Source: Phycisphaerales bacterium
GTDB taxonomy: Bacteria > Planctomycetota > Phycisphaerae > Phycisphaerales > UBA1924
Assembly: GCA_011053195.1 (NCBI GenBank)
Contig: DRKT01000238.1
Span: 1-33,471 of the forward strand
Direction of reading: 5' to 3'
DNA length: 33,471 nucleotides
Shown piece after piece: positions 16,326 to 23,680 of this stretch (position 1 is the stretch's first letter; the number at the start of each line of letters is the position of its first letter). Position numbers and translations under genes: made by a program. A model generated the notes under the pieces. The model saw only the letters and a program-made list of their open reading frames with translations. It was not told the DNA's origin and did no database searches.

Positions 16326-17402
16326 ATGCGTGGCAAATACCCCAATCCGATCATGTTCCATCTGGCCAGGATCAAGCGGGCGCCGATGGTGGCGTCGTTG
16401 CGAAACCTCGTCTCGTGGGAACCGATGCAGGCTCCAGAGGATGGATACACGGTCGTGATCGGGTGCATGGCAGCCCTGCCCGATGTGGCGGTGGCGAACC
16501 TGAACCTGATGCGGAGGATGAACATCCCCTCGGCCCGCGAGGTGGTGCTGGTCTTTGACCGGCCCACAGCACAGATGCCGAACGGCTTGGCCGAGCGGAT
16601 CGACAAGGCCCGCGGCTCGATGCCGGTCAAGCTGCTGCACTATTCCGACCGCCAGCACGCCGTCGCCGAGCGGATCAAGTGGGGCTGGGTGTATGCATGG
16701 ATGAGCTGGACGATCGGGATCGCCAACAGCTCGTCCCGGCATGTGTTGCTGCACGATCTCGATGCCATGCCCGTCAATCCGGACTTCTTCGAACGGCGAT
16801 ATCAACTGGCCAGGGAAAGCGGCAAGGCGTTCTTCGGTATCCGCTGGTACAAGGGCAACGGCATCGAGCCGAGCGACGAGCTCACCACGACCTTCGAGAT
16901 GGTGCTTGATGCCCAGCGTCTGCGGGCCGAGACCAGGCCCATCGACGGCTTCAACACGATCCGCAGGTTTGATGGCCGAGGTGTGGATTTTGATACGTTT
17001 CTGAATACTCAGACGATCATCGGCTCGAGCGGGCAATCGCCCATCGACGAGGGCGACATGGTGCACCCCTCGCAGATGATCTGTCAGTACACGGACCTGA
17101 TGGCGGGTCGGAACACGGCCCCAATGCCGAGGACAAACCTGCCCCTCATGCCGGCGTACATGCACATCGGCGGGCACAACGAGCCGATGGAGGCGATCAG
17201 CGAGCACCTCGAGCGCGTCGGCGATGCGAAGCTGCCCTTCATGGGTCGGGTGCTGGATGTCTCGAGGTTGACGGCTCAGCACTGGGCGTGGCTCGATCGG
17301 GAGGCGAGGAAACTGGCCGAGGCGGCGACCGGGACGCTCTCGCCCCGGCTCGACCGCTACCTCTCGCTCATGGGCCGGCGCGTGCAGGCCAACGGCGGCT
17401 GA
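16326..17402 (+). CDS. Glycosyltransferase-like (GT-A fold) hypothetical protein
   Basis: The likely start is ATG 16326 (358 aa, MRGKYPNPIMFHLARIKRAP), supported by TACACT 8 nt upstream. A TTG at 16287 is an alternative. I do not recognise a named family. The layout resembles GT-A glycosyltransferases: GYTVVIGCMAALPDVAVANLNLMRRM, then REVVLVFDRP, and a DxD-like HVLLHDLDAMPVNPDFFERR in the place where nucleotide-sugar enzymes bind metal and donor. A helical C-terminus with several His residues follows (MHIGGHNEPMEAISEHLERVG). There is no signal peptide or membrane helix, so it is probably cytosolic. It is 49 nt after the DUF442-like gene. Donor and acceptor are unknown, and the fold assignment is an inference from motif order. 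Confidence 0.7.
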   Translation: MRGKYPNPIMFHLARIKRAPMVASLRNLVSWEPMQAPEDGYTVVIGCMAALPDVAVANLNLMRRMNIPSAREVVLVFDRPTAQMPNGLAERIDKARGSMPVKLLHYSDRQHAVAERIKWGWVYAWMSWTIGIANSSSRHVLLHDLDAMPVNPDFFERRYQLARESGKAFFGIRWYKGNGIEPSDELTTTFEMVLDAQRLRAETRPIDGFNTIRRFDGRGVDFDTFLNTQTIIGSSGQSPIDEGDMVHPSQMICQYTDLMAGRNTAPMPRTNLPLMPAYMHIGGHNEPMEAISEHLERVGDAKLPFMGRVLDVSRLTAQHWAWLDREARKLAEAATGTLSPRLDRYLSLMGRRVQANGG

Positions 17403-17481
17403 ATCTCGGTCAACGTGAAACCGTCGGTCCGGACGTCCCAATACCCCGGAGGGTGCATGCTCACCCGTCGGGAGATTGGCC

Positions 17482-18285
17482 ATGAATGGACGATTCGGGA
17501 TAGCTCTGGGTTCGGCGTGCGTGGCGATGATGACCGGGTGCAGCACCGGCTGGGTCAATGCCAATGAAACCGCGGACCTGACCGTGATGATCGGGCAGCC
17601 CGAGGTCGCGCGGGCGGCATCGCTTCACGTCGAGACCGAGGCCGGTGATGTCACGATCAAACCGGCCGAGGGCAACCCGCGCATTCTGGCGCACGTCCGC
17701 GCCCAGACCCGGGCGCGGGCCGATGCGACAACCGTTCACGCCCGGCTCGAACAGGACTCGATCCTCTCCATCGGTGTGGACTGGCCCGACGGCAAACGAC
17801 GCCACAATGAGAGCTGCAACCTGACCATCTTTGTGCCGAGCATGAACGGCGTCGAGGTCTGGACCAATGCAGGCGATCTGGATATTTCAGGCATGGCCGG
17901 GCTGCTCGATCTGCACACCAGTGCCGGCGATGTCGAGATCGCCAACCATCAGGGCGAGGTCCGGCTGCGCACATCCGCTGGGGATGTCGCCCTCAGAGAT
18001 ATCTCGGGACCGATATCCATCGAAACCAGTGCGGGCGACATCCGCCTGATCCGGGTCGATGGGCCGGTCGAGGCGAGTACCAGCGCGGGCGATGTCTACG
18101 CCGAGTTGAACGCCGGATACACCGGACAGATTCGGGCCTCGACGACGGCCGGGGACATCAACCTCAACGGCTCAACATTTCGCGGCCGACACGGGCAGGT
18201 CGCGGTCGGCTCGAACGATTCGGGCGTGACAAGCACCTTCGAGACCACCGCGGGTGATGTCGAGGTGAAGGTCCGATCAGAATAA
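17482..18285 (+). CDS. DUF4097-like lipoprotein with 18-residue TxAGD repeats
   Basis: The ATG at 17482 follows GGGAG at 7 nt, giving 267 aa. The N-terminus MNGRFGIALGSACVAMMTGC ends in a lipobox (C20), so the protein is probably anchored in the cell envelope. Eight copies of T-x-A-G-D start at residues 52, 128, 146, 164, 182, 200, 221 and 255. Five of them are spaced by exactly 18 residues. Each is followed by alternating hydrophobics (VEIANH, VALRD, IRLIRVD). This is the DUF4097/DUF4098-type putative beta-helix seen in many bacterial envelope proteins. No catalytic residue is apparent; a structural or scaffolding role is inferred. It stands 79 nt after the GT-like gene. Confidence 0.88.
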   Translation: MNGRFGIALGSACVAMMTGCSTGWVNANETADLTVMIGQPEVARAASLHVETEAGDVTIKPAEGNPRILAHVRAQTRARADATTVHARLEQDSILSIGVDWPDGKRRHNESCNLTIFVPSMNGVEVWTNAGDLDISGMAGLLDLHTSAGDVEIANHQGEVRLRTSAGDVALRDISGPISIETSAGDIRLIRVDGPVEASTSAGDVYAELNAGYTGQIRASTTAGDINLNGSTFRGRHGQVAVGSNDSGVTSTFETTAGDVEVKVRSE

Positions 18286-18414
18286 GGTCCTGCGGGAAAC
18301 ATCCGAACTCTGAATACTCACAACCGATCCAATCGGCATGATCTGAACTCCGAGGTGCTCAGTCCTCTGTAAACGGGTGGCCTGAGTAGAGATTTGGAGC
18401 AGAGTGCAGTCATC
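18286..18414. other. Intergenic region before the PilZ gene
   Basis: 129 nt separate the DUF4097-like and PilZ genes. It contains a short inverted repeat, CCGAT-cca-ATCGG, near 18324-18336. No T-run, clear promoter or RNA gene is seen. Confidence 0.3.
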
Positions 18415-18813
18415 ATGGGACGCATATCAAGAAATATTCTGCCGGATCTTGAACGCCGAGAGCACGAAGCCGAGAAGCCTGAGAACCACCGCAGGCATGG
18501 TCGGCTTCACGTGCAGAAGACGCCCTGCTCGATCGGGACGGTGATCGATCTGTCCTGTTCGGGGATGCGAGTCTCGACCAAATTCAAGATGAAACCATCC
18601 GACGAGATGATCGGGCTGAGGCTCGAAGGGCTCGACGGCCCGATGCTGCTGCCATGCAAGGTCGTGTGGGTTCGTCGCAGTGGCTTCCGTCGCTGGACCG
18701 TCGGGGTCGAGTTCGCAGCCATGACGCAAGACCAGCGTAAGGCACTTTCCGAGTTGGCGCGATCGGTCAGCCGGAACGAGTGCCTGTGCAAGGAAACCCG
18801 CCGCGCCGGCTGA
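18415..18813 (+). CDS. PilZ-domain protein, candidate c-di-GMP receptor
   Basis: The 132-residue protein (ATG 18415; TTG 18394 is an alternative) has both PilZ binding motifs. They are RxxxR as RRHGR (about residues 26-30) and the D/N-x-S-x-x-G motif as DLSCSGMRV about 20 residues later. GVEFAAMTQDQRKAL at the end of the barrel is typical. PilZ domains bind a cyclic-di-GMP dimer and pass the signal to a partner. Here there is no fused output domain, so it is a single-domain receptor. Its partner is unknown. Cys residues CLCK near the C-terminus are of unknown meaning. A strong terminator follows 29 nt after the stop. A GGDEF cyclase is encoded about 14 kb away in the same window. Confidence 0.9.
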   Translation: MGRISRNILPDLERREHEAEKPENHRRHGRLHVQKTPCSIGTVIDLSCSGMRVSTKFKMKPSDEMIGLRLEGLDGPMLLPCKVVWVRRSGFRRWTVGVEFAAMTQDQRKALSELARSVSRNECLCKETRRAG

Positions 18814-18842
18814 GGGTTGCCGAGACTCGGACAAACCAGTAG

Positions 18843-18873
18843 CCTCCCCGTTGATCCAGCGGGGAGGTTTTTT
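18843..18873 (+). terminator. Rho-independent terminator of the PilZ gene, overlapping the next gene's Shine-Dalgarno
   Basis: CCTCCCCG, a 9-nt loop, then CGGGGAGG and TTTTTT: a perfect 8-bp GC stem followed by six Ts. The 3' arm GGGGAGG is also a perfect Shine-Dalgarno, 7 nt before the ATG at 18875. The stem would hide this site in any read-through RNA. Confidence 0.85.
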
Positions 18874-18874
18874 C

Positions 18875-20116
18875 ATGCGGTTCTTTGCGATCTTCGTGTG
18901 CCTGGTGTTCGCGTCTGTGTCAAGTGGTGAGCCGGAGGCGGAGGTTGAGGCCCTGCTGAGCCAGATGCACGAGGCGACCAAGGCCGCCGACGCCGACACG
19001 TATTTCAATCTCTTCACCGATGATGCCGTCTTCTTCGGCACGGACATCTGGGAACGCTGGCCGCTCGATGAGTTCGAGGCGTTGTATCGCCCGTACATGG
19101 AGTCCGGCCGGGGCTGGTGGTTCCAAATGCGCGATCGGCATGTCACGATCCAGCCCGGCGGCTCGGTCGCGCTGTTTGATGAGACGCTCTACTCCGACGC
19201 CTACGGCCAGTGCCGGGGCACCGGCGCCTGCCGGCTCGAAGATGGAACATGGAAAATCGCGAGCTACCACCTCGACATCACCATGCCCAACGGCATCGCC
19301 GATGAACTCGTTTCACTGATCCGCCAATACGAAGCGAGCCACATCGAGCTGATGACCTTCAACATCCGCTATGGCACCGCCAACGATGGCCTCAACGCCT
19401 GGCCCAATCGGCGTGGGCTGGTTGCCGAGTTGATACGGGCCGAGGCACCCGATGTGCTGGGCCTGCAGGAGGCGCTGCGGCTGCAGATCGACGAACTCGC
19501 CGAGGAACTTCCCGGCTACGCATGGGTCGGCGCCGGGCGCGACGATGGCGCCGAGGCGGGCGAGTTCACCCCCATCTTCTACAGCACGGACAAGCTCAGA
19601 CTCATCAATCACCACACCTTCTGGCTCAGCGATACCCCCGATGTGCCCGGCTCGGCCACCTATGGCAACACCATCCCGCGGATCTGCACATGGGCCTCGT
19701 TCGAGCCGATCCACACCGATGACCCACAGCGGTTCATCGTCGCCAACGTGCATCTGGATCACCAATCGCCCGAGTCTCGGCTCAAAGCCATCAGGCAGAT
19801 CCGCCGCACCATCACCGCCGAGGCGAACAACGCCCCGATCTTCATCATCGGCGATTTCAACTGCCTGCCCGACTCCGAGCCCGTTCGAGAACTCACCGAC
19901 AACGGATGGAAACCATCGCTCGAAGGAGACGTCGGAACCTTTCACAGCTTCACCGGGAATGCGGGTTCCAGACGCATCGACCTGATCCTCGTCCCCAACG
20001 AACACACGGTCGAGCAGGCCGAGGTCATCACGGTTGGCGGCGAACGCGGCATCTGGCCGAGCGACCACTTCCCGGTGCACGCCACCGTCACGCTCAATCC
20101 GAACATTGCGGAATAA
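18875..20116 (+). CDS. Secreted NTF2-like/endonuclease-exonuclease-phosphatase (EEP) fusion
   Basis: The ATG at 18875 has GGGGAGG 7 nt upstream; the protein has 413 aa. A signal peptide (MRFFAIFVCLVFASVSSGEP) predicts export. Residues 20-150 resemble an NTF2/SnoaL-like cone fold (EVEALLSQMHEATKAADADTYFNLFTDDAVFFGTD, VALFDETLY, WKIASYHLDITM). Residues 156-410 are an EEP hydrolase: MTFNIRYG, VLGLQEA (metal Glu), NVHLDHQ (about 291-297), IIGDFNC (about 324-330), RRIDLILV and PSDHFPVHATV (SDH 396-398). EEP enzymes cleave phosphoester bonds in nucleic acids, phosphoinositides or other substrates. The WPNRR and DTPDVPGS segments resemble extracellular EEP proteins of unknown substrate. The fused N-terminal domain may bind a ligand; this is inferred. 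Confidence 0.87.
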   Translation: MRFFAIFVCLVFASVSSGEPEAEVEALLSQMHEATKAADADTYFNLFTDDAVFFGTDIWERWPLDEFEALYRPYMESGRGWWFQMRDRHVTIQPGGSVALFDETLYSDAYGQCRGTGACRLEDGTWKIASYHLDITMPNGIADELVSLIRQYEASHIELMTFNIRYGTANDGLNAWPNRRGLVAELIRAEAPDVLGLQEALRLQIDELAEELPGYAWVGAGRDDGAEAGEFTPIFYSTDKLRLINHHTFWLSDTPDVPGSATYGNTIPRICTWASFEPIHTDDPQRFIVANVHLDHQSPESRLKAIRQIRRTITAEANNAPIFIIGDFNCLPDSEPVRELTDNGWKPSLEGDVGTFHSFTGNAGSRRIDLILVPNEHTVEQAEVITVGGERGIWPSDHFPVHATVTLNPNIAE

Positions 20117-20190
20117 CCCCATGCACCGGCCCAACGGCCAGGCAATTCCTCTCAAGATGGAATGGTCCGGATTTTCGGTCAACGCTGGGC

Positions 20191-20219
20191 TTGCATTGCG
20201 ATCCCGTTTCGGCGATACT
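20191..20219 (+). promoter_or_regulatory. Candidate sigma-70-like promoter for the second prepilin gene
   Basis: TTGCAT, a 17-nt spacer and GATACT. The spacing is ideal and GATACT matches four of six. The transcript would start about 30 nt before the ATG at 20256, upstream of a GGGAG ribosome site. Confidence 0.42.
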
Positions 20220-20255
20220 GCGCTGTGGTGGTATCACGTGCCGGGAGCTTCATCA

Positions 20256-21074
20256 ATGAGAACCACATTGCATCGGGCCTTCACCCTGATCGAGCTGCTG
20301 GTCGTGATCGCGATCATCGCCCTGCTGATCGGCATTTTGCTGCCGGCGCTGGGCAAGGCGCGACAGGCAAGCCGGCGAGCGGTGGACCTATCCAACCAGA
20401 GGCAGATCGGGGTCGCCATGATGTTCTACGGCGACGACTTCAAGGAGTTCGTCCCCCGCGAGAGTGTCTTCCGCCCGGGTGAGAACATCACCCAGCCCGA
20501 CCGTCCCTCGTGGTCGATCGCCCTGCGCCCCTATCTCGATGATTCATATGAACCACTATACGGCAATATCAGAGACCGGGGTGACGGCTTCGAACGGGCG
20601 GAGTATTACCACGACCCGAGCCGACCCCCGGACGGGCACACCCTGCACTATGTCGTCAATGGTTATTCATTCTTCGAGAAGGGCCGGGTCAACAACCGCG
20701 GCGCTCGGGACGTGGATATCCGCAAACCCGCCAGGCAGTTGTTCTTCGTGCGCCACCCGTCGGATGCGATCTATCTGACCAATCTCTCGGGCGACCTCAA
20801 CGGCGGCTTCCTGCGCGATGTCGAGGATGTCATCCAAAGCTCACCAGGTTTCGAAGATGCCGCGATGGCGCAGATGTACGACATCTGGCAACGAAGCCAC
20901 GTCGGCGAGGGCTCCGGACAGATCCGTGTTGCACCGGAGTGGTACGGCGTGGGACCCAACTGCCTCTTTTTCGACGGACACGCCGCCCTGAAAAAAGCCG
21001 ACGAGGTCCGCGATGTCAACACATGGGACGACGGCGACTACGCCTATCTGAAAAATCTGTCCGGCGGGCGCTAA
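20256..21074 (+). CDS. Prepilin-type N-terminal cleavage/methylation protein
   Basis: The ATG at 20256 follows GGGAG at 8 nt, giving 272 aa; the ORF track start at 20034 is too early. The N-terminus MRTTLHRAFTLIELLVVIAIIALLIGILLPALGKARQASRR is a textbook prepilin signal and anchor helix, cut before FTLIE. The LLPALGKAR run is characteristic of Phycisphaerae-type paralogues. The head contains SNQRQIGVAMMFYGDDFKEFVPRES and ends with EWYGVGPNCLFFDGHAALKK, the common planctomycete FFDGH-type C-terminus. It shares the SNxRQIGxAxxxYGDDxKxF region with the prepilin at 12513-13397, so the two are paralogues. Its 3' end overlaps the convergent threonine aldolase gene by four bases. Confidence 0.9.
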   Translation: MRTTLHRAFTLIELLVVIAIIALLIGILLPALGKARQASRRAVDLSNQRQIGVAMMFYGDDFKEFVPRESVFRPGENITQPDRPSWSIALRPYLDDSYEPLYGNIRDRGDGFERAEYYHDPSRPPDGHTLHYVVNGYSFFEKGRVNNRGARDVDIRKPARQLFFVRHPSDAIYLTNLSGDLNGGFLRDVEDVIQSSPGFEDAAMAQMYDIWQRSHVGEGSGQIRVAPEWYGVGPNCLFFDGHAALKKADEVRDVNTWDDGDYAYLKNLSGGR

Positions 21075-22111
21075 GAGGCGAGCAGACCGACCGCATCGGA
21101 AATCGCTCGGGCCGACTGTTCCACTGCATCGTCCGTGATGTGCAGGTGCAGCACCGCGCGCACACCCTGCGGACTCTCCGCGAGCATGCGCACGCGATCA
21201 TCCAATGCCCGGCAGAACTCCGCCGCGGTTCCGAGACTCGGATCGATACCGAAATACACCATGTTTGTCTCGATGCGCGAGGCATCAACCGTCAGGCCCG
21301 GAACATCGGCGATGGCCTCGGCGAGCATCCTCGCCCGACGGTGGTCGTCGGCGATCCGTGTGCGGTGGTGGTCGAGCGCGTAGCTCGCAGCAGCCGCCAG
21401 CATCCCCGCCTGACGCATCGAGCCGCCCACCATCTTGCGCACGCGTCTGGCCCGGTTGATCGTCATGGCATCGCCAACCAGCGCCGAACCAACAGGACAC
21501 CCGAGCCCCTTGCTGAAACAGACGCTCACGGTGTCGGCGCAGCGGGCATACTCCGCCGGCTCGATGCCCGACTTGGCGCAGGCGTTCCAGAGCCTGGCGC
21601 CATCCATGTGCACGCGCAGGCCGAGCGATTTCGATTGGTCGTGGACCTCGCAGAGTTGCCCAACGGGCCAGACGGCTCCCCCGCCGCGGTTGTGCGTGTT
21701 CTCAACCGTGACCAGGCTCGTGCGCGGGAAGTGCTCGTTGTCGCTGCGAACCCGGCGGGCAACATCCTCGCCCGTCAAGAAGCCTCGCTCGCCCCGCGTG
21801 AAACTCAACGAACAGCCCGAGATCGCGGCGAACCCGGCAGCCTCGTAGCAGTAAATATGACATCCCTGATCGCAAATGATTTCTTCGCCCGGGTTTGTCT
21901 GACTGCGCACGGCGAGCAGGTTCGCCATCGTTCCGGAAGGAACAAAGACCGCTGCCTCTTTCCCGAGCAAAGCCGCGACCTTGGCTTCCAGATTGCGCAC
22001 GCTCGGATCGCCCTCGAGCACATCATCGCCGAGCGGAGCGGCATTCATGGCCTGGCGCATCTCGGGCGTAGGCTGGGTGACGGTATCCGATCTCAGATCA
22101 ATGGCATCCAT
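21071..22111 (-). CDS. ltaE: Low-specificity L-threonine aldolase
   Basis: The likely start is ATG 22111 (346 aa, MDAIDLRSDTVTQPTPEMRQAM), rather than the track start at 22216. The N-terminal DLRSDTVTQPTPEMR and GDDVLEGDPSVRNLE are the threonine aldolase signature. VHMDGARLWNA carries the PLP-contacting Asp, and FSKGLGCPVGSALVG the Schiff-base Lys. The fold-type I PLP enzyme splits L-threonine or L-allo-threonine to glycine and acetaldehyde in the cytosol. There is no Shine-Dalgarno, but TACCAT lies 6 nt before the ATG. It lies 40 nt after the MFS gene on the same strand. Confidence 0.93.
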   Translation of the reverse strand: MDAIDLRSDTVTQPTPEMRQAMNAAPLGDDVLEGDPSVRNLEAKVAALLGKEAAVFVPSGTMANLLAVRSQTNPGEEIICDQGCHIYCYEAAGFAAISGCSLSFTRGERGFLTGEDVARRVRSDNEHFPRTSLVTVENTHNRGGGAVWPVGQLCEVHDQSKSLGLRVHMDGARLWNACAKSGIEPAEYARCADTVSVCFSKGLGCPVGSALVGDAMTINRARRVRKMVGGSMRQAGMLAAAASYALDHHRTRIADDHRRARMLAEAIADVPGLTVDASRIETNMVYFGIDPSLGTAAEFCRALDDRVRMLAESPQGVRAVLHLHITDDAVEQSARAISDAVGLLAS

Positions 22112-22117
22112 GCCGGC

Positions 22118-22123
22118 ATGGTA
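22118..22123 (-). promoter_or_regulatory. TACCAT hexamer 6 nt before ltaE ATG
   Basis: The minus strand reads TACCAT-gccggc-ATG. It matches four of six -10 positions, and there is no Shine-Dalgarno. This suggests a leaderless ltaE transcript from a promoter in the gap after the MFS gene. Confidence 0.35.
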
Positions 22124-22151
22124 CAGCGCGCCGAGCGGTCGGCGTGGCTTG

Positions 22152-23630
22152 CTACAGTTCACCCTTGCTGACGACAGCAGGCCCGCGCGTGGTCGAATCC
22201 GCTGGTATTTTCGCATCCGCCGGGGTCAGGTCGAGCCTTCGGGTCATCATGACAAAGCCGATCGCACCGGCCAACACCAACGCCAAGCACAGCAGCAGCA
22301 CATACGGGCCGAACGAATCGTCCAACGCATCGAGCCGGTTGTAGAGCGCCACCGCAGCCGCCGGCCCGATCAGCCCTCGCACACCGGTGAGCGTGACGTG
22401 GACTCCCATGTATTCCGATGCTCGCTGCCGCGGCGCAAAGTCGTGATGACCGAGCTGCCACGCAAGCATCCCACCGGACATGCCGATCCCCTTGAGCACC
22501 GCTGCGACGTACAAAAGCCACTTGATGTGCAACTCAGTCGCCAAGAAGAGCAGCACAATCAGCGCAACAAAGACCCAGCTGTGCACCGATCGGAATCGCA
22601 CGACATGCACACGATCGAGCAGCCGGGCCCACGCCGGGATCATGAATGGGATCATCGCCATGGGCAGTGTGCTGGCCAGCAGGATGCCCTCGAAGTAGCC
22701 CACGCCGAAGCGGTCGCGCAGGATGATCGGGATCAGGGGCATGACCATGAGGTTGCCGATGCCCATGAGAAATTGGTTGACCTGGTACGCACCGAAGCGC
22801 CGGTCTTCGAGCAGCAGCCGGACGACGCCGAGCGGGTTCAACGTCGGCCCCGTGCGCTCGGCGGTTGATTCTCGCTCATCGCGGAGCATGCGCTTGTGCC
22901 GACGGACCCGCAGCGTCGAGAGCACCGCCACCCCCGCTGCCCCGCACACCACACACACCACGACATAGGCGCGGAACACACCGATCGGATCAAGACCGAG
23001 ACGCTCAAGGCTCAGCCTCGGGTCGATCAGTCCGAGCCGATCGCCCATGAGTGTCCCGAGCGTCAGCCCGAAGGTCGAAAGGATCAGCGTCTGCACCGTC
23101 GAGAACTTGCCCGCGATTCGGGCGCGGATGGCCCTTGGATAGTTCGCCCGCCAGATCGTCGTACGGATCGCGACAAACCCGGACCAACAAACCCAGATCC
23201 CGATAACGATCGCGCACAGCATCGCCAGACCCACCGGCGAACGAGGCACGAACGCGAGCAGGAGCACCAACCCAAGCAGCACACTCTGGACACCGACGAT
23301 GAACCGGATCTTGTGCCGACCCTGCACCGCCCGGGCCCAGATGAAGTTGATGATGTTGGCAAACGCCGGGGCCGCGGCGATCAACGCGACCGCATAATTC
23401 AGAAGATCGGCACGAACCACACCATCGAAGGCGATGCGCACCACAATCCCGAGGATCGCACCGTCAAAGGCGGCCCGACCGACGGCAAAGAGCGCGGTCC
23501 CCGGCAGCTCCCGGCTGTAATTGCGCCGAACAGACGCGGGCATCGCATCGGGACGGAACGAATCCGTCGCCCGCCGCGCAGCGCGCACCGGAAGACCCAA
23601 CGCCCGGAATGTGGAAGGTTCACGGCCCAT
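22152..23630 (-). CDS. Major facilitator superfamily (MFS)-like transporter
   Basis: This polytopic membrane protein has about 492 aa from ATG 23630 (a GTG at 23651 would add seven residues). It has roughly twelve hydrophobic segments in two halves. They are separated by a basic, charged cytosolic loop near residues 240-270 (RVRRHKRMLRDERESTAERTG). Segments such as LLNYAVALIAAAPAFANIINFIWA, TLILSTFGLTLGTLMGDRLG and HVTLTGVRGLIGPAAAVALYNRL fit MFS. The cargo cannot be predicted. The N-terminal 45 residues are cytosolic and basic. The gene is divergent from the methyltransferase, with only 50 nt between the start codons, and has TACGCT 10 nt before the ATG. ltaE follows on the same strand. Confidence 0.82.
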   Translation of the reverse strand: MGREPSTFRALGLPVRAARRATDSFRPDAMPASVRRNYSRELPGTALFAVGRAAFDGAILGIVVRIAFDGVVRADLLNYAVALIAAAPAFANIINFIWARAVQGRHKIRFIVGVQSVLLGLVLLLAFVPRSPVGLAMLCAIVIGIWVCWSGFVAIRTTIWRANYPRAIRARIAGKFSTVQTLILSTFGLTLGTLMGDRLGLIDPRLSLERLGLDPIGVFRAYVVVCVVCGAAGVAVLSTLRVRRHKRMLRDERESTAERTGPTLNPLGVVRLLLEDRRFGAYQVNQFLMGIGNLMVMPLIPIILRDRFGVGYFEGILLASTLPMAMIPFMIPAWARLLDRVHVVRFRSVHSWVFVALIVLLFLATELHIKWLLYVAAVLKGIGMSGGMLAWQLGHHDFAPRQRASEYMGVHVTLTGVRGLIGPAAAVALYNRLDALDDSFGPYVLLLCLALVLAGAIGFVMMTRRLDLTPADAKIPADSTTRGPAVVSKGEL

Positions 23631-23640
23631 GACGGAAGCA

Positions 23641-23646
23641 AGCGTA
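23641..23646 (-). promoter_or_regulatory. TACGCT hexamer 10 nt before the MFS ATG
   Basis: The minus strand reads TACGCT-tgcttccgtc-ATG. The spacing is slightly longer than at the other sites and would leave a leader of only a few bases. It lies back to back with the TACGAT of the divergent methyltransferase gene, 23 bp apart. Confidence 0.28.
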
Positions 23647-23669
23647 CACACGCCGGTCTGTGGAACGCA

Positions 23670-23675
23670 TACGAT
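23670..23675 (+). promoter_or_regulatory. TACGAT hexamer 5 nt before ATG 23681
   Basis: TACGAT-ccgcc-ATG, with no Shine-Dalgarno. It supports ATG 23681 over the GTG at 23660 used in the ORF track. Confidence 0.35.
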
Positions 23676-23680
23676 CCGCC

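Noticed and set aside
16164-17564. A 466-aa minus-strand ORF
   Set aside because: It mirrors the GT-A-like gene and its flanks. The composition (His/Arg/Pro-rich) is typical of antisense reading.
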